Assembly (NCBI GenBank): GCA_944474755.1
Contig: OX104122.1
Coordinates: forward strand, 13,898,641-13,962,640
Source of the DNA: Limnoperna fortunei
Lineage: Eukaryota; Mollusca; Bivalvia; Mytilida; Modiolidae
DNA length: 64,000 nt
Direction: 5' to 3'
The notes under the pieces: model-generated
Told to the model about the DNA's origin: nothing
The model's input: only the letters and a program-made list of their open reading frames with translations
The model's database searches: none
In this document: piece after piece, positions 24,001 to 33,325 of the stretch
How the letters are laid out: every line of letters begins with the position of its first letter
Position numbering within the stretch: the stretch's first letter is position 1
Position numbers and translations under genes: made by a program

Positions 24001-27000
24001 CAACAACCCAATCCCAGCTTATGGAGGAGCACAATGTTTGGGAACTGACACCATGTCGGATGCATGTAACATGCAAGATTGTCCAAGTATGTGCATGCTT
24101 AGGTTGTTTCACTGTTTTTCTGCAGGAACTTCAATATCTTTTTTAACAAAAAAAGGAACATTTTAATGCATTTCTTCTAAAATGCAATAATAAATAATAA
24201 GATAATAGAACATGAAATAATAAGTGGATGACACTAAAGTGAGAAGTATATTTTAAAAAAGTCAAAAATATTGCCTTAAGAACAAAAAGCTGTTTTTTCT
24301 AGACTCTGGTTGAATTATATAAATTAACGTTTCGACGACACTGTCCGTATTTCTAAAGGAGAAGGAAGGGATACTGTGAAGAAATCAATTCCAGAGATAG
24401 AACTTACACATGAAAGTATACAGTTAACCCTTAGAAGTTATTTATCTGTTCTCTGTTCAAGAATCTGTCGACAAAATATCAAAACGACATAAATGTTTAA
24501 CATATATTAGACTATTAAAAATTAACGTTATAAGGGAAGACATCCAACGAAAATATGTTGTGTTAACTAATACAATTATAAAATTGTTGTTATTTGTTCT
24601 TTGAATAGTATATTTAAGTATGCTTTGCTTTTGAAATTGCAATTCTTTTAGTTTGTAAAGCTTCGTAGAAAATGCATGATTGAGTATACATGTACCTTAT
24701 TGTTAAATTTTATGACAGGTACTCAGATGCCAAGTTCACCAATGCCGTTTAGCACGGGGGACACATTGCTAGGTTCATTTACGATTCCACAAGTGACTAG
24801 AGAAGACATGGAGAGTTTCCCAATACCGTATACGACAGAAGACATTTTAATTTCAAAATTAAGTGCACATGACACTGAGAGGTCCTCAGTGTCGTATAGG
24901 ACAATGGAGCAATTGCAAGATTCAACTCCAATTCCACAGGTGACTCGAGATGGCAGGGAGAGTTTCCCAATACAGTATACGACAGAAGCCAATTCTATTT
25001 CTCAAATGACTGTAGATGGCATTGGAAGTTTCTCGGTGCCGTATAAGACAGTAGAGCAATTACAAGCTACATCTTCAATTCCACAAATGACTCGAGACGG
25101 CATGCAGAGTTTTCCAATACCGTATACAACAGAAGCCATTACGACAGAACTCGTAATATCATCGTCGATGGCAACAACTACATATGCGAGAACCTCAACA
25201 ATGGAGTCAGTTTCCATTGTTGTTACAACAATAACTGCAGCTCCCATTGCATTAAATGAAGGTTTGTGACAGAACTATTCTATCAATGCATCACTATTTG
25301 ATTAAAACTCAACAAAATCGTAAATAGTTTTAAAAAATGATATCACTCTTCGTTTACACGAATCCGTGGCGCTGTTACACTCAACTTTTCTGTCTAGGGC
25401 TATCAATGAATAAAGTCCATATATCTGACAGATTTTAATATTTCCGTGGATCAGTGTAACATTTAACAGAAAACAAAATAAAACATGTGAACGCAACTGC
25501 AAATAAGCAAGGTTTGAAAAGTGTGGGAAGTCAACATTATTTTCTATCAAGTTACAAAGAGATAGAATATTTTGGCATTTCGAAGTCTATAAATCTTTTA
25601 TCTCTTAGGGTCAAACTTCCTTCAGCTGTAATATGGTTTCTGAGTTCATCGTCACATTGTCTACAGTTAGGAATGTCAACACCACAGGAGATTCTAAAGT
25701 AGTAAACTGTCTGATATTGTAAAACAATTATAGAGTTCAGCTGAGGTTATCATCACTATACATTTTAGTTCCATTCAGGACAACACACATGTTTATTAAT
25801 TAAAATAAATGGATAAAATGAATGAAAAAGTAATGTCAAAATTTTACTTCTAACACCTTCCCACACAAGTTAAAAATTTAACTTTTCAGAGTTGAAATTT
25901 TAACCAGTTAATATAAAAATGAATTGAAACGAAACAAAATTGAATTAACATAAATTCTTTCTTTCACTTATAACAATTATATCTCCACGGACGTATAACA
26001 TTATGTTTCCATATTCCTTCACATGAAATATTACATTAAAATTAATATTCATTTTCAAATATTAACTTTTCACAAACTTTTACACTTTTTGAATTTTCAC
26101 GAAATTATCCTATAATTGAAAATATCTAAACACAAAGTACATAACAATTATCATAACACAAATCAACCGAATATTCTATTGTATATATTCACAACAATAT
26201 TTGTCACAATGAATTTCACACATGTATATGGTCATTATTATGGACCATTTCACTATTTGATTTCACAAAAATCATAAACTACAAACTCTGAATAAATTCC
26301 AATAACACAATATTCCGAACGTCATTAAGAAAACATGTGCATAAATCCCAATGTTTATATTCTTGATTGACTATCCGCATTTGCATTTTGTTTTCCTTTT
26401 CGGTATTTTATTTCGAAATCATACGGTTGCAATGCTAACGACCATCTTAAGAGTCTCTGGTTTTTCTCCTTCATTTTGTTCAGCCAATCTAAAGGATTAT
26501 GATCTGTTTCTACGGTAAAATGTCTTCCATCTAAATAGTAGGATAACGATCCTATGGCCCAAACAATGGCCAACAATTCTTTCTCGATGGTGGAATAATT
26601 CTGTTCTCTAGGTAAAAGTTTCTTACTAATGTATGCAATAGGATGTTCACCATCCTGCAATGGTTGACTAAGCACGGCTCCCAAAGACGTGTTGGAAGCA
26701 TCTGTTTGTAGAATGAAGGGTTTCTCAAAGTCGGGGTTAACAAGTACAGGTGCAGTAGTCAAATGTTCTTTCAACTTTTGGAAGGCATGTGTTTCAGTTA
26801 AGTTCCATTTAATTTGGTTCGGCTTCTCGTTCTTCAGTAGTTCGGTTAATGGTACGGTAATTTCAGCATAATGTCTTATGTACTATCGGTAGTACCCGGT
26901 CAGTCCTAGATATGATCGGAGGTCCTTCTTTGTTATTGGTAACGGAAAATTCTGCATAGCTTCAATTTTCTTAGGATCAGGTCGAGTCTTGCCTGATCCT

Positions 27001-30000
27001 ACGATATTTCCTAAGCAAACTATTTCGGCTGCTCCTAGCTTGCATTTTGATGGTCTGACGGTAAGTCCGACTGACTTAAGTTTCTCAAGTACATCTTTAA
27101 CATGGCTTAGATGTTGTTCCCACGTTTCGCTAAAAATTATGATATCATCAAACTATGCTACGGCATTGGGGTAACCATCAAGAACACGGTCCATGAGTCT
27201 GACGAATGTAGCTGGTGACGTTTTCATTCCGAATGGCATGACATTAAATTCGAACAAACCAAACGGAGTTACAAAAGCTGATTTAGCCTTAGTATCAGAA
27301 GACAACGGGATTTGATAATAACCCTTGGTAAGATCAAACTGACTCAGAAATTTAGCGTTTCCTATTCTCTCAAAAAACTTCTTGACTCTTGGGATTGGAT
27401 AATTATCTGAGAGACTGATCTCATTCAATTTCCGATAGTCAATACATATTCTGATTGATTGGTCAGGCTTTGTCACTAGTACTATAGGGGAACTCCAAGC
27501 ACTTCGACTAGGACGTATGATACCTTGGCGACTCATATCTTCTAGTTGTTTCGTAACTGCATCACGTTTAGCAACTGGTATTCTATACGGCTTTTGTGAG
27601 ATTGGCACCTCACTTGTAGTACGGAAGCTATGCGTAGCTAACGTACATTTTCCTGGTATTGTAGTAAATACTTCTTCATAATTCTGCCACAGTGATTTCA
27701 ATCATGAAATCTGTTAACGATTTAACTGTTGACTCACCACAATGTCAGATAAAGTCTCGACTTGATCGTTAGGAAATATTTGCTCAATGTGTGTGTCACT
27801 TTCATTTCCACTAACTGCAAACATAACACTACGGTTGTACTTCTTGAGTAAATTAATGTGATATGTTACTATTCCTCTACGACCACCAACACTGACTTTA
27901 TAATTGACATCATTAACACGTTGTATAACTCTGAAAGGTCCTTTCCATTGTGCAGACATTTTCTTACTGTCAGACGGTAGTAAGATTAAGACCTCATCTC
28001 CGGGTATAAATCTTCTCTCTACAGCTGACTTGTCGTACCAGTGTTTCACTTGTTGCTTACGCCGCTCCAAGTTTTCCTCTACTACAGCCATAACTTCAGC
28101 AAGATTGTTCTGAATACTGACTACATGTTCAATCACGGACTTCGTGACGGGATCATCTCCAGTCATGTAATCTTTCATTACTTGAATTGGTCCTCGAACA
28201 GGCCAACTATATAAAAGGTCAAATGGAGCAAAACCTGTCTCCTCATGCGGTACCTCTCTGTACGCAAAAAGAACATATGGAAGTAATGTATCCCATTCCA
28301 ATGTTTGCTCAACACATAATTTCTTCAGCATGGATTTTAATGTCCCATTGAATCTCTCGGTTTTGCCATTAGCTTCTGGGTGGTATGGTGAAGTAGTTAT
28401 TCCTTTCACTTTCAGAAGGTCATACAGTTGTTTCAACCGTTCACTTTTACAATTTGACCCTTGATCAGTTAATATTGTTCTTGGAACTCCAACTCTACTG
28501 AACAAATCTATTAAACAAGTAGCAATGTTCTCTGCTTCACAACTTTTTAGGGGGAAGGCTTCTGGATATCTAGTTGTATCATCAACTATAGTGAGAATAT
28601 ATTTGTTTCCCTTCTTTGTTCGGTTTAATGGGTCAACAATATCCATAGATATTTTACTAAACGGTTCACTAATAACTGGAGTTGTTATCATAGGTGCTTA
28701 AACCTTTACTCGTCTCGCAACTTTCTGACAAGTATCACATGTTGAACAATGCTCACTGACATTTGAATATGCCAGGCCAATAAAATGCTCTCAGGATTCT
28801 CTCCTTAGTCTTCTCTACACCGAGATGACCAGCTAAGGGTTGATTGTGTGCTAACTTTATTACAGATTCACGTAGGCATGCAGGTAAAACAACTTGATAC
28901 CATACCTTAGTATTGTCAGGGGATGTCCACTTCCTTCTCAGGATTTCATTTTCCCAGTAAAAAGCTCTTGGCAACTTCTCAATACTATCTGGTTGAGACA
29001 ATGCCTTTTCTCTGCAGTTCTGCAATGAGGGATCCTCCCTCTGCATCCTTGACAATACTTCAGCATTTACTATGCTAATATTATCTAAACCGATAATATC
29101 TTCATTTATCTCGTTGAGATTCTTAGGATCTTTCGGAGTATCATGGGCTAGGTTACCCTCTGGCTTATTGTTTTCATTAAACCAACCCTGAGGTATAACA
29201 TCACTGTCCAGCATCTTAGCCTGTGACTCCTCATCACATTTCTTATCTTTAAGTGCTTGAGCCCTTGTAACTACATTAATTTGCTGCCGATTCATCACAT
29301 CCATACCCAATAGTGCATCTGCAATAAGGTCAGGAACTAGACCAACCTGAACATGGCCACTATAATATGGTGTCTCCAGATGAACAATGGCTAGCTTAGC
29401 CTCAAACGGCTGACCTATAGCTGTATATAGAGTTGTTCTCTGTCCGTCTAAGACACAACTTGAATCTACTAAATTTTCACGCAATAAAGTAATCGAAGCA
29501 CCCGTGTCCTTTACAAACGACACTTCTCGCTGATTGACTTTTCCTGGAATATGAATGAATCCATTAATTCCTATTTGAGAGACTGGAAGCCAGATTAATC
29601 CTACCTGGACACTTATTAGCAAAATGTCCCAGCTTACCACACTTGTAACATTTGATATTTTCCATCTTGGATTCTTTTGCAAATTCACTTTTCCTATTCC
29701 CGGAATTATGAAGTGGTTTTCTAGGTGTTTCCTGATAACTCGATTTCGGAGGTGGGATGTAATCTTCAGCTGCTTCCACAACAAACGAACATCCTTTATT
29801 TCGACGAATCCACTGGGCTTGAGATGGAGATAGCGCCTTAAGGAAATATTCCTCTTTGAAGAACTTAATTGGATCTTTCCCTTTTATACATCTTTCTAGA
29901 CACTGCTCAATTTGTGACATTAATCCGCGATATATTTCATTGTTCTCTTTTCTCACGTTACACAATTCCAAAAAGTATTCGTGAGGATGTTTACCGTAAC

Positions 30001-32294
30001 GGTCAATCAATGCTCTTTTCAACTGGTCATATGAAATATGAAGCTGAAGCTTGGGATGAAACTTGTCTCGCTTCTCCGGTCAACAGAGTTCTCAGTTGTA
30101 AAATTTTACTTTCATTTGTCCACTTTGCCTGGTCTCCAACAGCATCAAATTCAGACAAAAAAGTTAAAATATCATCGATCTTTGGATTACATGGTTGAAG
30201 TTTAACTTTGAATGGAAGAGAATTATTTTGTTCCTTAGTGGAACCCAATTATCTTGACAATTCATGTCGTTCCCGTTCTACGGCTAACTTTTCCATTTCT
30301 ACTCTAAGTTTTTCTCGTTCGAGTGCAATCCTCTCTCGTTCCAATTCCATTTCCAATTTTAGTGTGTCGACATTCTTCTTGCGAATAGCCTTTTGGGGTG
30401 GTGTTTTCGGCTTTACAAAGGTTTCTTCAACTTCAGAGTCTTCTTCATATTGTGGATCCTCATCCTCAGTAAAGTTAATAAGTTTTTCTGCTGCCCCTCT
30501 TTTTCCTTGACGTTTTGCAACGGAGTCCTCTGCTTGCATTTCCAACATCACAACAGTTTTATCCACGGACATCATTTATACTATTTCTAATTGCATATAG
30601 GAATTCTATTTCCGCAATTCCGAAATAATGCTGTATAAATATCAGTATCCCACCGCTGCCACCAGAAATGTTACACTCAAATTTTCTGTCTAGGGCTATC
30701 AATGAATAAAGTCCATATATCTGACAGATTTTAATATTTCCGTGGATCAGTGTAACATTTAACAGAAAACAAAATAAAACATGTGAACGCAACTGCAAAT
30801 AAGCAAGGTTTGAAAAGTGTGGGAAGTCAACATTATTTTCTATCAAGTTACAAAGAGATAGAATATTTTGGCATTTCGAAGTCTATAAATCTTTTATCTC
30901 TTAGGGTCAAACTTCCTTCAGCTGTAATATGGTTTCTGAGTTCATCGTCACATTGTCTACAGTTAGGAATGTCAACACCACAGGAGATTCTAAAGTAGTA
31001 AACTGTCTGATATTGTAAAACAATTATAGAGTTCAGCTTAGGTTATCATCACTATACATTTTAGTTCCATTCAGGACAACACACATGTTTATTAATTAAA
31101 ATAAATGGATAAAATGAATGAAAAAGTAATGTAAAAATTTTACTTCTAACAGGCGCTAATTTATTTATTGTACGTTTTGAGTATTTGGTGATTGTTATTA
31201 TCGTGACTTTAATTTCAGCTGTGGATTTGTAACTTCGTACTTGGAGAAATGTGTAAAATAAGAAATTATATATATGTATACGTATGTATTATAAGCATTA
31301 TCAAAACTAGCTTCATGATTTGAACGTGTCATTCATATTGCATACCATAAAACAAAACTATTAAGTTGTTAATTTTACTTCTTGAAGTTAGGCATCTTGA
31401 AAAAAAGTTTTAAATCTGTAGAATACTTTTTAACTTTTATTTCATGCATTTACCTAGAAAACTCTGATATCATATTGTGAATTTCAGCGGAAGCATATTA
31501 TGATCTTGCAAAAAGTTGGGGTAAGTGTTTTAGTATATGAATATTTATTATTCTCAATACACTTGTGTGACTGTTAAATGTATTTTCTGTCTTGACTTGA
31601 TCATGTATCATGTTTATCGCTTTTAATAAATTTAGCAGCTTGATAAGAGTAAAGTGTTGTGGACATGAGTTGGTAAAAACAACAATATTTGCAAGTAAAA
31701 GTGTATTAGATTTTTTACTATATGACTATAAATATTCTTTCATTTTTAAAACCTTCAAAGGTAATGATTTTCCATGATAAATACCTGAAATGTGCTTAAA
31801 ATAGACCCTGCTGTCAAGCCAAGAGTGCTGGAAAGTTACGTCACCCTGTAGTACCCAAAAAATAGATTCCAGAACCCTGGCAGTGTCTAACAATATATAT
31901 GTATGATGCCTGAATGAACTTTGAACTGGATATCATTACTTTCTTATTAAATTTATTCATCTAATTATTCATATAGTCGACTTTAACATAGGTTGACAAT
32001 AATTTTTATCAACCCTCATAAAAATAGATGTCAGCCTACATCAAAGTCAATAATTGTATATTATTTGTTATTTTCAGAAATATGTCACAAACACCGTTAT
32101 TTGATTCCTACTCATTTCATACTTACTATTAAAATTGAAATTATGAAACTATACAAAGACAAAACTATGCTATTAAAACCTATTTTACAGGTTCCGGAGC
32201 AGTCAGTTTGAACAGTAGCTGGAAAGTTCTTGGAATTACAGTAGCGATCATTATCATGAACTTGATATCAGCCGTCAACAATATTATGAACTAA
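11958..32294 (+). CDS. Gene A: secreted/anchored EGF-TSP1 multidomain protein (18 exons, interrupted)
   Basis: Eighteen coding exons: 11958-12033, 12376-12516, 13293-13322, 13818-13913, 14647-14742, 15920-16096, 16357-16527, 16791-16961, 17241-18716 (171 nt plus insertion), 19040-19210, 19490-19660, 21448-21618, 22381-22551, 23043-23213, 23916-24086, 24719-25261, 31488-31520, 32191-32294. Without the insertion they give 944 residues. Order: signal peptide 1-23, EGF 27-65, linker with Lys-Arg dibasic site, EGFs 83-114 and 115-146, ten TSP1 147-718, Ser/Thr-rich repeats 719-899, hydrophobic tail 911-944 (possible GPI signal). All introns are phase 1. Most TSP1 units have W-x-x-W and C-x-x-S-C-G, the known C-mannosylation and O-fucosylation motifs. 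A role in adhesion or recognition is inferred. Exon 9 carries a Penelope-like insertion with an in-frame stop; without exon skipping the protein would stop at about residue 372. Confidence 0.7.
12376..12516 (+). CDS. Gene A exon 2 (EGF-like domain 1)
   Basis: 141 nt, 47 codons. Six-cysteine EGF with CSGVVC, YKCICADGFVGDHC, followed by IDKR, a dibasic site also kept in gene B. Close to gene B exon 2. Confidence 0.75.
13293..13322 (+). CDS. Gene A exon 3 (30-bp microexon)
   Basis: Ten codons, phase 1 on both sides, between ATAG and GTAAGT. Two cysteines in a Gly/Lys-rich linker. Supported by an equivalent 27-bp microexon in gene B. Confidence 0.6.
13818..13913 (+). CDS. Gene A exon 4 (EGF-like domain 2)
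   Basis: 96 nt, compact EGF of the C-x4-C-x3-HG-x-C type with CICDAGYIGTSC. Donor GTAAGT. Confidence 0.75.
14155..14291. mobile_element. Foldback (MITE-like) element in gene A intron 4
   Basis: Long imperfect inverted repeat: AAGGACTTTTTAC at the left and GTAAAAAGTCCTT at the right, with most of the arms (GTCAATACGTAGTTATATGG and reverse) pairing. No coding capacity. Confidence 0.7.
14355..14513 (+). repeat. Short tandem repeat in gene A intron 4
   Basis: About four units built on AAGCCTTAAATATGCTTTA followed by AAATAGTAAC; the first two carry an extra segment. Confidence 0.7.
14647..14742 (+). CDS. Gene A exon 5 (EGF-like domain 3)
   Basis: 96 nt, compact EGF with GTCSCDAGYTGTNC, donor CTTTAC|GTAAGT. 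The matching donor in gene B is changed. Confidence 0.75.
15920..16096 (+). CDS. Gene A exon 6 (TSP1 domain 1, divergent type)
   Basis: 177 nt, 59 residues: GAWSGWSTTSSCSTTCGDGT, and the ending YIQACP. Clearly distinct from the following TSP1 exons and orthologous to gene B exon 6. Confidence 0.8.
16357..16527 (+). CDS. Gene A exon 7 (TSP1 domain 2)
   Basis: 171 nt. GGWSAWAVFSNCTVSCGGGT, six cysteines, ends in CNTQPCP. Donor GTATGT. Confidence 0.8.
16791..16961 (+). CDS. Gene A exon 8 (TSP1 domain 3)
   Basis: 171 nt, nearly identical to exon 7. Its upstream intron resembles the introns before exons 9 and 10, showing unit duplication. Confidence 0.8.
17241..18716 (+). CDS. Gene A exon 9 (TSP1 domain 4), split by a retroelement
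   Basis: Reads GCWSAWAVFSSCYVSCGG as a TSP1 up to DACN, then meets a TAA at 17396-17398 at the edge of a Penelope-like insertion (about 17390-18703). The last bases of the exon, CAACTATGTCCAA, and the donor GTATGT reappear at 18704-18722. One Gly of the GGG is missing and an extra Cys replaces a Gly. The exon is symmetric (phase 1-1), so skipping it would keep the frame. Confidence 0.75.
17390..18703 (+). mobile_element. Penelope-like retroelement, 5'-truncated
   Basis: Broken reverse transcriptase with FDFSTLYTAIPH, GIPMGTNCAPLLADLFLYSY, FRYIDDVLSL (catalytic DD kept) and YGVYISQLIRYSR, in the order of Penelope-like RTs. The ORF is split into at least three frames (about 17394-17675, 17814-18083, 18230-18451), with frameshifts near the T-run at 17670 and around 18030. 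The 3' region (about 18452-18703) is non-coding and recurs alone at 33085-33250 and 48905-49035, which fixes the 3' end near CTACTTTCTTA. No GIY-YIG endonuclease was seen, but the 5' part is missing. No clear target duplication. Family assignment rests on recalled motifs. Confidence 0.7.
19040..19210 (+). CDS. Gene A exon 10 (TSP1 domain 5)
   Basis: 171 nt, GDWSAWAVFSSCSVSCGGGT, ends in CNTQPCP. Donor GTATGT. Confidence 0.8.
19490..19660 (+). CDS. Gene A exon 11 (TSP1 domain 6)
   Basis: 171 nt, GGWSAWTVFSSCSVSCGGGT. Donor is the weaker GTTTGT. Confidence 0.8.
20427..21015 (+). other. Cluster of short ORFs in intron 11, unknown
   Basis: Three ORFs in three frames cover this stretch (20427-20666, 20561-20782, 20782-21015), the last two overlapping at TAATG. 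No motif was recognised. It could be a decayed mobile-element gene or chance. Confidence 0.2.
21448..21618 (+). CDS. Gene A exon 12 (TSP1 domain 7, last Cys lost)
   Basis: 171 nt, frame intact, but the ending is NIKPWP where the other TSP1 exons have a Cys before Pro. The sixth cysteine is Trp, leaving an unpaired partner. The O-fucose site Ser is also Asn (CSVNCG). Confidence 0.75.
22381..22551 (+). CDS. Gene A exon 13 (TSP1 domain 8)
   Basis: 171 nt, GGWSEWAITSSCSVSCGGGS, ends in YQDCP. Donor GTAAGT. Confidence 0.8.
23043..23213 (+). CDS. Gene A exon 14 (TSP1 domain 9)
   Basis: 171 nt, GDWSEWAISSSCSVSCGGGS, ends in QQNCP. Donor GTATGA. Its 3' end is the first unit of a minisatellite. Confidence 0.8.
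23203..23475 (+). repeat. Minisatellite repeating an exon end plus splice donor
   Basis: About six units of 46-47 bp, each starting like TGTCCAAGTATGT and continuing with CTCGTTAG-TTTCATGTG-TTATTT. Two unit types alternate (CTTCGTTAGTTTCATGTG and CCTCGTTAGGTTCATTGTG), so the real period is about 93 bp repeated three times. The first unit is the last 10 bases of exon 14 plus its donor. Confidence 0.8.
23916..24086 (+). CDS. Gene A exon 15 (TSP1 domain 10)
   Basis: 171 nt, GGWSDWTVSSNCTVNCGGGA, ends in MQDCP. The fucosylation Ser/Thr is Asn, as in exon 12. Confidence 0.8.
24719..25261 (+). CDS. Gene A exon 16 (Ser/Thr-rich repeated linker)
   Basis: 543 nt, 181 codons after ACAG, donor GTTTGT as in gene B. 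No cysteines. It holds about 2.5 copies of a 49-residue repeat (IPQVTRDG-ESFPI-YTTE, then a half-repeat ending YKTVEQLQ), then a Thr/Ser/Val-rich stalk. Likely O-glycosylated. Gene B has only 56 codons at this place. Confidence 0.7.
25373..25855 (-). repeat. 3' LTR of the retrotransposon
   Basis: 483 bp, about 99.4 percent identical to the other LTR (3 differences). A purine-rich GTGTGGGAAGG on the minus strand directly precedes it (25856-25868), fitting a polypurine tract. Confidence 0.85.
26355..26774 (-). pseudogene. RNase H domain (C-terminal end of pol)
   Basis: 139 codons open: LQTDAS with the first Asp, EKELLAIVWAI with the Glu, and TDHNPLDWL. It is the last coding segment; about 500 bp of AT-rich non-coding sequence follow before the 3' LTR. 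Confidence 0.75.
26840..27701 (-). pseudogene. Reverse transcriptase region, broken
   Basis: RT motifs QFDLTKGYYQIPL and MPFGMKTSPATF in the ORF 27153-27701. A stop codon occupies the aromatic position of the catalytic box just before FDDIIIF (about 27150), and another stop lies near 26883 after LTGYYR. It cannot be translated as one protein. Confidence 0.75.
27714..28691 (-). pseudogene. Integrase core and C-terminal domain
   Basis: 325 codons open. Catalytic triad is D17 (SMDIVD), D76 (TDQGSN) and E112 (GKTERFNG), with the classic 35-residue D-E spacing. A GPY/F-like module (WKGPFRVIQ) follows at about residue 245. This part looks intact, but it is separated from the RT by in-frame TAA and TGA. 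Confidence 0.8.
28753..29784 (-). pseudogene. Protease and integrase zinc-finger region
   Basis: Aspartic protease active site VKDTGAS at about 29490-29512 and a second conserved patch DALLGMDV near 29300. The C-terminal part has the start of the integrase H2C2 finger (HNQPLAGHLGVEKTKERI...FYWPG). The two finger cysteines follow in another frame just downstream, so there is a frameshift at about 28760 and a further stop near 28697. Confidence 0.7.
29564..30575 (-). pseudogene. gag-like region, broken
   Basis: N-terminal acidic part and charged coiled coil (LEMELERERIALEREK), then a capsid-like segment, then a CCHC zinc knuckle CYKCGKLGHFANKC near 29620. It is interrupted by an in-frame TAA at about 30246 and a frame change near 30030. 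The ORF pieces lie at 30249-30575, 30027-30248 and 29564-30022. Confidence 0.7.
30669..31151 (-). repeat. 5' LTR of the retrotransposon
   Basis: 483 bp. Next to it, at about 30646-30665, the minus strand reads TGGTGGCAGCGGTGGGATAC, a plausible primer binding site beginning with TGG. Confidence 0.85.
31488..31520 (+). CDS. Gene A exon 17 (33-bp exon)
   Basis: Eleven codons with EAYYDL, phase 1-1, TTTCAG to GTAAGT. Matches the 33-bp exon of gene B (EAYLEL). Confidence 0.6.
32191..32294 (+). CDS. Gene A exon 18 (C-terminal hydrophobic tail)
   Basis: Starts GSGAVSLNSSWKVLG, then a hydrophobic run ITVAIIIMNLISAV and TAA. Conserved with gene B (NSSWKVLG). Small residues followed by a short hydrophobic end suggest a GPI signal; a single transmembrane helix is the alternative. 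Confidence 0.65.
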
Positions 32295-32644
32295 CAAACG
32301 TATATTTTTCAAACAACTCAACATAACCCGTCTGAATTGGACGACATATAGCCTAAATGTGTATATACGTTTCCGTGTTGTGTGATTATCCTAAATTACT
32401 TCATCTGCGGAAGTTTTCAGACACTGGTGTCCGCCTCAGTATTTGTTTATTATTCTTAACAAAATCTTGCTCAGGTATATTTATTTGCAAAGAATGTAGC
32501 GGCTTGCATGTATTGAGCACATATACAAATATGTTTAAAAACTAAATGATGAGCTCATCAACAAACATCTTATTGAACTTTCAATATATATCTTATTGTC
32601 ATTTCATTTTTACGTGCTTTTATTCCAATATAGTTATATTGTGC

Positions 32645-32650
32645 AATAAA
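32645..32650 (+). terminator. AATAAA polyadenylation signal of gene A
   Basis: First good hexamer, about 350 nt after the stop. Confidence 0.4.
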
Positions 32651-32707
32651 CTTACCGTTCTAAAAAAGCTAATATAAAAGATATCTTCTTAATAATCTTA
32701 CAAAATA

Positions 32708-33325
32708 AACCAACTCTGGTTTTTTTTAAATCAGTGCAAAAAATGGAATTTAGCTCTGTAATCAGAACAAACTAACTCTGGTTAACCATCGTTTAATTGT
32801 TGGCTGAGTATTGGGACGGGTTCTGATTTACATAACTGCTTAACGCGTCTACTGTTGGCGTTCTCCTTAGAGCGTTGTTAGGTTATAATACGGAAGTTTA
32901 ATCTTGTACAATAGTGGTTAACGTATTTGAAAAAAAAACATTTCTCCTGGCATCGATTAAACTGTTATGTAATTTTTTTAAAAGGTTTGGAGCATTGTAT
33001 CCCTTACAAAAATCTAACTTTTCCGTCAATATCCAGTACGTTGTTAGATATAATCAAAATGTATTGCCTTTTTTGTTCATAGAAAAATAGCAAAGAAAAC
33101 CGACCGAACAACAAGAGCCAAAAGTCAAGGGACAGTTACAAACGCGGATATAGACAAAACGCAACACAAAAACCAAAAACACAAAAAAAAAACAGAACGA
33201 GAGTAACCCGAACCCAATAAAAACCATGAGTGCACTCAGGTGCACTCAGATTTTTAATTAATTTATTGTTACCAACTCTGTTGTTTTTAAATCAGTGCAA
33301 AAAAATGGAATTTAGCTCTGTTCTG
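32708..33325 (+). repeat. Spaced direct repeats with element tail between
   Basis: About 55 bp containing CAGTGCAAAAAATGGAATTT occurs at 32708-32760 and again at 33268-33325. A Penelope-like 3' tail lies between them. Confidence 0.6.
33085..33250 (-). mobile_element. Penelope-like element 3' tail, solo
   Basis: About 165 bp nearly identical on the minus strand to 18545-18703. A strongly 5'-truncated copy ending at the same 3' boundary. Confidence 0.7.

Larger units (their letters stand above)
25373..31151 (-). mobile_element. LTR retrotransposon, Ty3/gypsy-like with Gmr1-type domain order
   Basis: 483-bp LTRs at both ends (TGTTACAC...TTCTAACA), flanked by a 5-bp target duplication GGCGC (25368-25372 and 31152-31156). 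Element length is 5779 bp, minus strand, in the gene A intron between exons 16 and 17. From its 5' end: gag with coiled coil, CCHC knuckle, protease, integrase, reverse transcriptase, RNase H. Integrase before RT is the reverse of normal Ty3/gypsy order and is known from Gmr1-like elements. The LTRs differ at only 3 positions I can count, so the insertion is young, yet the coding region carries several stops and frameshifts and cannot make a full product. Confidence 0.85.

Noticed and set aside
25487..25702. 71-codon ORF found identically at 30783-30998
   Set aside because: It lies inside the two LTRs; there is no sign that LTR sequence is coding.
31219..31255. Alternative exon after AATTTCAG at 31218
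   Set aside because: In the phase required by exon 16 it meets a TAA within five codons, and gene B supports the exon at 31488 instead.
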